Positions 59,594 to 64,000 of a DNA stretch of 64,000 bases are shown here, piece by piece (within the stretch, counting starts at the first letter, position 1; each line of letters opens with the position of its first letter). This DNA comes from PFJX01 sp031426815 (lineage in GTDB: Bacteria; Pseudomonadota; Gammaproteobacteria; Burkholderiales; Thiobacillaceae). The notes under the pieces were generated by a model that was not told the origin of the DNA, did no database searches, and saw only the letters and a list, made by a program, of their open reading frames with translations. The position numbers and the translations under genes are program-made. Where the stretch lies: the NCBI GenBank assembly GCA_031426815.1, contig JASJPG010000015.1, positions 55,355-119,354 of the forward strand, in the 5' to 3' direction.

Positions 59594-62500
59594 CTAACCG
59601 GCGTGGCCTTTCTGTCCGAGCAGCTTCAGTTGCTCGGACATCGCGTCGCGCAAGGCATGCAGTTCGCCCAGCCGCGCCAGTGCCTGCGGATTCCGCTCCT
59701 GGCGGTGGAGTTCGCACAACTCCGTTACCAGGTCATGCATCTGCCGATGCAGGCTTTCCACCGCGCAAAAAGTGGGATGCGCAGCGTAGCGGGCCCGCCC
59801 GTCGGCGCCCAGCCACAGGCCGAAACGGCACTGCTGCGCGTCCAGCGGCAGTGCCGTGACCAGCTCGCCGCGCAGGGCGCTGCCGATCTCGTCGATCCAG
59901 GCCCGGTGTTCGACCTGGGCAAACAGCGTCGGTAAATCGTCGCGGCTGACCGCGCGCAGAGCGGCCCAGGCCGGGTCGGGGCGCCAGGCGAGCGCCCAGG
60001 CGGGTAACTCATGCGCCGGCATCGGGCGGGCGATGCCGTAACCCTGCGCAAGTTCGCAGCCGAGTTGCAGCAGCATCTCGCCGTGCGCCGCGGTTTCGAC
60101 CCCTTCGGCGATCACCTGCAAACTGAACGCGGTGGCCAGGCCGAGCACGCCCTCCAGGATGGCCATGTCATCCGGGTCGTCGAGCATGTCGTGCACGAAA
60201 CTCTGGTCGATCTTGAGCTGGGTGACCGGCAGGCGTTTCAGATAGGTCAGCGAGGAGTAGCCGGTGCCGAAGTCGTCGAGCGCGAAGCGCACGCCGATTT
60301 CGCGGCAATCGACCATGACCTGCGAGGCGCGGGCCAGATCTTCCAGCGCGCTGGTTTCCAGCACTTCGAGTTCGAGCTGGCCGGGCTGGATCTCCGCATG
60401 CGCCGCCAGCATCGCGCGCAGGCGCGGCACGAAGTCCGCCTGCTGCAATTGGCGGGCGCCGATATTGACGCTGACCGGAATATCCAGTCCGGCCGCATGC
60501 CAGACAGCGAGCTGAGCCAGGGCAGTGTCGATGACCCACTCGCCGACTGCCACGCCGAGCGGATGATCCTCGATCACCGGTAGAAACGCCGCCGGCGGCA
60601 GCAGGCCTTTGTCCGGATGCTGCCAGCGGATCAAGGCTTCCGCGCCGATCACCGCACCGCTGCGCAGATTGACCTTGGGCTGGAAATACAACACGAATTC
60701 GTTGTCGGCGAGCGCGCGGCGGATGCGCTCCAGGCTTTCGTGATGGCCGCGCACGCTGCGGTCCTGCTCGGAGTCGAACAGGTGGTAGCGGTTCTTGCCG
60801 GCCAGTTTGGCCTGATACATCGCCTGGTCGGCCTGGCGCAGCAGCTGATCGGCATCCACGTCGTCTGCCTGCGGGTAGAAGGTGACGCCGATGCTGGCCG
60901 AGACGCGGACGTCGTAGTCGCCGATCTGCACCGGCTGTGCCGCCGCCGCGAGCAGACGGGTCAGCATCGGCACGCTGGCGGCGGCATCGGGCAGGTCGAG
61001 CAGCACAGCGACGAATTCGTCGCCGCCCAGGCGCGCGAGAGTGTCGCCTTCGCGCAAGGCCTGCTTCATGCGGGCGGCGACGGCGATCAGGAACTGGTCG
61101 CCCGTGGTGTGCCCGTAGCTGTCGTTGATCGACTTGAAACCATCCAGATCGAGATAGGCCACCGCAATGCGCTGTTGCCGCCGCTGCACCTGGCTCATTG
61201 CCTGATTCATGCGGTCGGCCAGCAGCACGCGGTTGGGCAGGGCGGTCAGCGCGTCGTAGTGGGCGATGCGTTCGAGCTGACTTTCGTGCTCCTTCAGCGG
61301 GGTGATGTCGGAGAACAACGCGACATACTGGCGGGTGTGGCCCTGCGCGTCGCGCACCGCGCTGATGGCCAGCATCTCGGCGTACACCTCGCCGTTCTTG
61401 CGCCGGTTCCAGATTTCGCCCTCCCAATGGCCTTTCACGGTCAGATCGCGCCAGAGGGCGACGTAGAAGGCGGGATCGTGGCGACCGGAATTGAGCAGGC
61501 GCGGATTCTTGCCGAGCACTTCGTCGCGGCTGTAGCCGGTGATGCGGCAGAAGGTGTCGTTGACATCGATGATGGTGCCGTCGGCGGTCGTGATCGTGAT
61601 GCCTTCGCGCGCATGGGTGAACACGCTGGCGGCGAGCTGGAGTTTTTCTTCGGCCTGCTTGCTTGCGGTGATGTCGCGGCTGATGCCGAACAAGCCGACC
61701 ACGCGGCCGTCCTGGTCCAGCAACGGCCACTTGTTGGTACTGACCCAGCCGCGGTTGCCGGCGGCGTCGTAATAGGGATCCTCCTTGTTCAACAGCGGCT
61801 GGCCTGCGCGGAAGATCGGCAACTCCTCCTTGTAATAAATCTGCGCGGTGTCCGCCGGGAACACCTCCAGGTCGTGCTTGCCGATCATGTCGCGCCAACT
61901 GGCATGGCCGGTGATGGTGGCCAGGGTCTGGCTGCAGAAACGGAAACGGCTGTCTTGGTCCTTGAAGTAGATGAAGTCGCTGGTGTTCTCCAGGAAGGAG
62001 ACGAAGTCGCGGTTGAGTTCTCGCAACTGCGCTTCCGCCGCCTTGTGCGCCCCGATTTCCGCTTCGAGTTGTCGGGTGAACGTCTGCAGCCGCTCGGTCA
62101 TCGCGTTGAACGAGCCGGCGAGATCGTCAAATTCATCGGCGCCGTCATCCGGAATGCGGAAATCGAGATCGCCGCCGGCGACGATTTCCGCCCCCTGGTG
62201 CAGCGGCGCCAGACGCCTGCGGATCAGTCTGCGCATCTGGTTCGAAATCAGCAGGGTGACGAGCGCCAGCGTCACCGCGAACAGGCCGGTCACCACGATC
62301 AGGTGCCGATAGGTCTGCTCGACCCGGAATGCCGCGGCGTCCTGCAGGACGATCGCACTATCGCGCACCGCGGAGCCTTTCAACAACAGCTGGCTGTAGA
62401 GCCGTTTGTCGTGTTCCTCGTACACCAGGCGATTGGCGCCGGCCGCTTGCAATGCATGGGTGTTATCGACGATGCGGCGAAAGATCACTGCCGTGGTGTC

Positions 62501-62815
62501 GATGTCCTGGCGCAGCCGTTCCAGCGTCTGCCGGTCTTGCGACCGCTCGAATTGCAGCCGCGCCCGGCGCAACAAGTCGTCCGCGCCGGCCTTGTTCTTG
62601 TGCCACTGCTTGTGCAACCGATCTTCGCGATACAGGAAGTACTGGTCGCGCAGCGAGGCGCGCTCGAAAAAATTGACCTTGATCGCATCGGCCAGCGCGA
62701 AATCGCTTTTCGCCTGTCTGAATTCGAGCAACGACGCGACCAGCACCGGCACCAGTACGCCCAGCGCCAGCAGCGTCACGGCCGAGACCAGCCGCAGGCG
62801 GGTGAGGATGCGCAT
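59594..62815 (-). CDS. Membrane PAS-GGDEF-EAL-CZB c-di-GMP enzyme
   Basis: A 1073-residue protein: TM1 (about 10-28), periplasmic sensor, TM2 (about 170-190), HAMP, two PAS/PAC domains (about 285-405 and 410-530), GGDEF with intact LGGDEFVAVLLD, EAL with EALIRW, DDFGTGYSSLTYLK and AEGVE, then a C-terminal CZB (chemoreceptor zinc-binding) domain: HRAWIDEI, QCRFGLWLG, HPTF and HRQMHDL supply the three His and one Cys. CZB domains bind zinc and are linked to zinc or hypochlorite sensing; E. coli DgcZ has one N-terminally. Its start is 4 bp beyond the upstream stop codon; the binding-protein gene 62822-63808 is cotranscribed and may feed the periplasmic sensor. Confidence 0.92.
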   Translation of the reverse strand: MRILTRLRLVSAVTLLALGVLVPVLVASLLEFRQAKSDFALADAIKVNFFERASLRDQYFLYREDRLHKQWHKNKAGADDLLRRARLQFERSQDRQTLERLRQDIDTTAVIFRRIVDNTHALQAAGANRLVYEEHDKRLYSQLLLKGSAVRDSAIVLQDAAAFRVEQTYRHLIVVTGLFAVTLALVTLLISNQMRRLIRRRLAPLHQGAEIVAGGDLDFRIPDDGADEFDDLAGSFNAMTERLQTFTRQLEAEIGAHKAAEAQLRELNRDFVSFLENTSDFIYFKDQDSRFRFCSQTLATITGHASWRDMIGKHDLEVFPADTAQIYYKEELPIFRAGQPLLNKEDPYYDAAGNRGWVSTNKWPLLDQDGRVVGLFGISRDITASKQAEEKLQLAASVFTHAREGITITTADGTIIDVNDTFCRITGYSRDEVLGKNPRLLNSGRHDPAFYVALWRDLTVKGHWEGEIWNRRKNGEVYAEMLAISAVRDAQGHTRQYVALFSDITPLKEHESQLERIAHYDALTALPNRVLLADRMNQAMSQVQRRQQRIAVAYLDLDGFKSINDSYGHTTGDQFLIAVAARMKQALREGDTLARLGGDEFVAVLLDLPDAAASVPMLTRLLAAAAQPVQIGDYDVRVSASIGVTFYPQADDVDADQLLRQADQAMYQAKLAGKNRYHLFDSEQDRSVRGHHESLERIRRALADNEFVLYFQPKVNLRSGAVIGAEALIRWQHPDKGLLPPAAFLPVIEDHPLGVAVGEWVIDTALAQLAVWHAAGLDIPVSVNIGARQLQQADFVPRLRAMLAAHAEIQPGQLELEVLETSALEDLARASQVMVDCREIGVRFALDDFGTGYSSLTYLKRLPVTQLKIDQSFVHDMLDDPDDMAILEGVLGLATAFSLQVIAEGVETAAHGEMLLQLGCELAQGYGIARPMPAHELPAWALAWRPDPAWAALRAVSRDDLPTLFAQVEHRAWIDEIGSALRGELVTALPLDAQQCRFGLWLGADGRARYAAHPTFCAVESLHRQMHDLVTELCELHRQERNPQALARLGELHALRDAMSEQLKLLGQKGHAG

Positions 62816-62821
62816 GCGACG

Positions 62822-63808
62822 CTACCGACTCATCCGGATCGCTTCCGGCTTCACCGCCCTGAGGCTGTCGAGATGGATCGCGTCCAGGAAATCGGGCATG
62901 ACGGTCTGCTCGGTCAGCTTGTTCCTGATCGCCCAGCGGGCTTCGTCCTCCAGCGTAATCAGCAGCTTCTGGTCGAGCACCACGCGGTAGTTGAACGCGT
63001 TCCAGACCTCCTGGATCAGGCCCCGCTCGATGCCGGTCGCCGCCGCCATGATCGCCTGCGCCTGCGCCGGCTGCTGCGCGACGAATGCCTCGGCCTTGAT
63101 CAACGCGCGCAGAAAGCGCTGCGCCGTGTCGGGATGCGCCTGCACATAGTCCTGCCGCGCGGCGATGTTGAACGTCTCGGTATAGATTTCCCGGTCATAG
63201 AAGATCGTCCCGTCCGCGCCGAGCTGGCGCTTGATCTGCGTCAGCGGATAGTTCCAGGTGGAAACCGCGTCGACCTGCCTGGCCAGCATGGCGTCCAGCA
63301 TCTCTTCCGGTTTCAGCGCGACGGCGCGGATGTCTTGTCGCGTCAGACCGTTTGCCGTGAGCAGCGAATCCAAGAAGAAATCGGACGTGGTGCCCGGCGT
63401 GAAGCCGATGCGCTTGCCCTTCAGATCGCCGAGCGTGGCGATGCCGGCCGCTTTCCGCGCCATGATCGCGTTGTTGGTCGTGCTCGCTTCGATATTGGCC
63501 AGCACATATATCTTTTCGCCCTTCAGCACATTGAACATCACCGGCGTTTCCGCCACCGTGGCGAAGGCCGCCTGGCGCTCGATCACCGCTTGCAGCGCCG
63601 CCTTGCCGTAGGTGTGCATCAGCGGCGTGACGGCGAGCCCCGCCTCGGTGAAATAGCCCTTCGCCAGCGCAACGTGGACCAGCGTGCTTTGCGGCTGGTA
63701 GGTGTAGGCGACGCTGATTTTCTGCAGCGGTGGGGTGCTCGGCGGCGAAGCTTTCTGACAGCCGCTCAAGGCCGCGACGAAGATCGATGCGAGGAAGAGA
63801 GTCCTCAT
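62822..63808 (-). CDS. NMT1/SsuA-like substrate-binding lipoprotein
   Basis: A 328-residue lipoprotein (lipobox LSGC, Cys17) with the NMT1/SsuA-type periplasmic-binding fold: ISVAYTYQPQSTLVHVALAKGYFTEAGL, GDLKGKRIGFTPGTTSDFFL and VDAVSTWNYPLTQIK. Family members bind thiamine precursors, sulfonates, nitrate or taurine. No ABC permease or ATPase gene accompanies it. It is followed 6 bp later by a membrane GGDEF-EAL-CZB gene, so it may act as the periplasmic ligand sensor for that enzyme rather than as a transporter part. The ligand cannot be read from the sequence. Confidence 0.9.
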   Translation of the reverse strand: MRTLFLASIFVAALSGCQKASPPSTPPLQKISVAYTYQPQSTLVHVALAKGYFTEAGLAVTPLMHTYGKAALQAVIERQAAFATVAETPVMFNVLKGEKIYVLANIEASTTNNAIMARKAAGIATLGDLKGKRIGFTPGTTSDFFLDSLLTANGLTRQDIRAVALKPEEMLDAMLARQVDAVSTWNYPLTQIKRQLGADGTIFYDREIYTETFNIAARQDYVQAHPDTAQRFLRALIKAEAFVAQQPAQAQAIMAAATGIERGLIQEVWNAFNYRVVLDQKLLITLEDEARWAIRNKLTEQTVMPDFLDAIHLDSLRAVKPEAIRMSR

Positions 63809-63967
63809 GAAAAGCTCCTAAGGGTCGACGGCAACTGCCGACAGAGGGGCTGGTCCAGCGGCGGGCAGCGAGGTCGAGATGCCCGCGGAGACTAGCTATG
63901 CCATATTACTTTCGGCATATGCCGGGCATAACTTGAGGCCAGAGTCGGGTGAGTGGCGACACCACGC

Positions 63968-63992
63968 GTAGGAGCGCCTTCCAAGGCGCGAT
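63968..63992. repeat. Dispersed 25-bp repeat
   Basis: Another copy of the 25-mer beginning GTAGGAGCGCCTTCCAAGGC, near the end of the window, upstream of the binding-protein gene. The partner arm, if any, is outside the window. Confidence 0.85.
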
Positions 63993-64000
63993 TGTTCCGG

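Noticed and set aside
60617..63895. A plus-strand open frame of about 1090 codons opposite the GGDEF-EAL-CZB and binding-protein genes
   Set aside because: It has no recognisable motif, is rich in Arg, Ala, Gln and His as antisense frames of GC-rich genes are, and runs across two clear minus-strand genes. The same applies to long antisense frames at 9203-11752, 28008-30824, 4875-6521 and 52999-54963.

Overview
The window is GC-rich, gene-dense chromosomal DNA. Gene content (a hydrogenase-4-like complex, many c-di-GMP and two-component proteins, SulP transporters, a persulfide dioxygenase/rhodanese set, GlrK/GlrR) and codon use fit a betaproteobacterium, probably Rhodocyclales or a relative. 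This taxonomic call is inference from content; no rRNA or other marker gene lies in the window.

Layout. (1) 1-3728: a lipoprotein, a small DMT-type membrane protein and a chemoreceptor, all on minus. (2) 3825-14451, minus: one long operon of small protein, Usp-like protein, SulP transporter, HyfB/C/E/F/G/I-like complex and exported rhodanese. A sigma-54-type promoter lies at 14488-14502. The large subunit lacks all four nickel-binding cysteines, so this is an energy-converting hydrogenase-related (Ehr-type) complex, not a hydrogenase. A divergent histidine kinase and NtrC-type activator (14602-17509) are the obvious regulators. (3) 17613-24801: dinD with a coupled small ORF, a periplasmic protein, a GlrK/GlrR pair, then three exported EF-hand proteins and a glycine-zipper lipoprotein behind a consensus sigma-54 promoter (23365-23379). 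(4) 24841-34594: a DUF2252 protein, a methyltransferase, then a minus-strand signalling operon of thioredoxin-LapG fusion (catalytic Cys replaced by Ser), LapD-like receptor, PhnD-like binding protein and large hybrid kinase. (5) 34735-40341: arfB followed by a mosaic accessory region. It holds 144-bp tandem repeats, a Fic remnant, a Phd antitoxin, an integron-type cassette array without integrase, a broken IS91-family transposase and a 21-bp minisatellite.

The array carries an A+T-rich TIR (DUF1863) gene translationally coupled to a SLATT/DUF4231 membrane protein, which is a good candidate anti-phage abortive-infection module. A 159-bp MITE sits exactly at the attC crossover point behind it. 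The next cassette encodes a DUF397 protein and a small membrane protein.

(6) 40554-50542: an AHSA1-type protein, a gamma-class carbonic anhydrase beside a second SulP with the same coiled-coil insertion as the first, then a FadL-type porin and a sulfur block (third SulP, rhodanese-DUF2892, persulfide dioxygenase) behind a Crp/Fnr regulator and a DHOD-like flavoprotein. (7) 50614-63808: signalling genes on minus: PAS-GGDEF-EAL, STAS, HDOD-REC-GGDEF, a CHASE-type hybrid kinase with a MITE just upstream, an MFS transporter, a PAS-GGDEF-EAL-CZB protein and an NMT1-like binding lipoprotein.

Two themes recur. Sensor proteins are paired with solute-binding proteins that have no ABC permease. Intergenic gaps are littered with palindromic REP-like elements. 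All functions are assigned from motifs read by eye; no database search was run.
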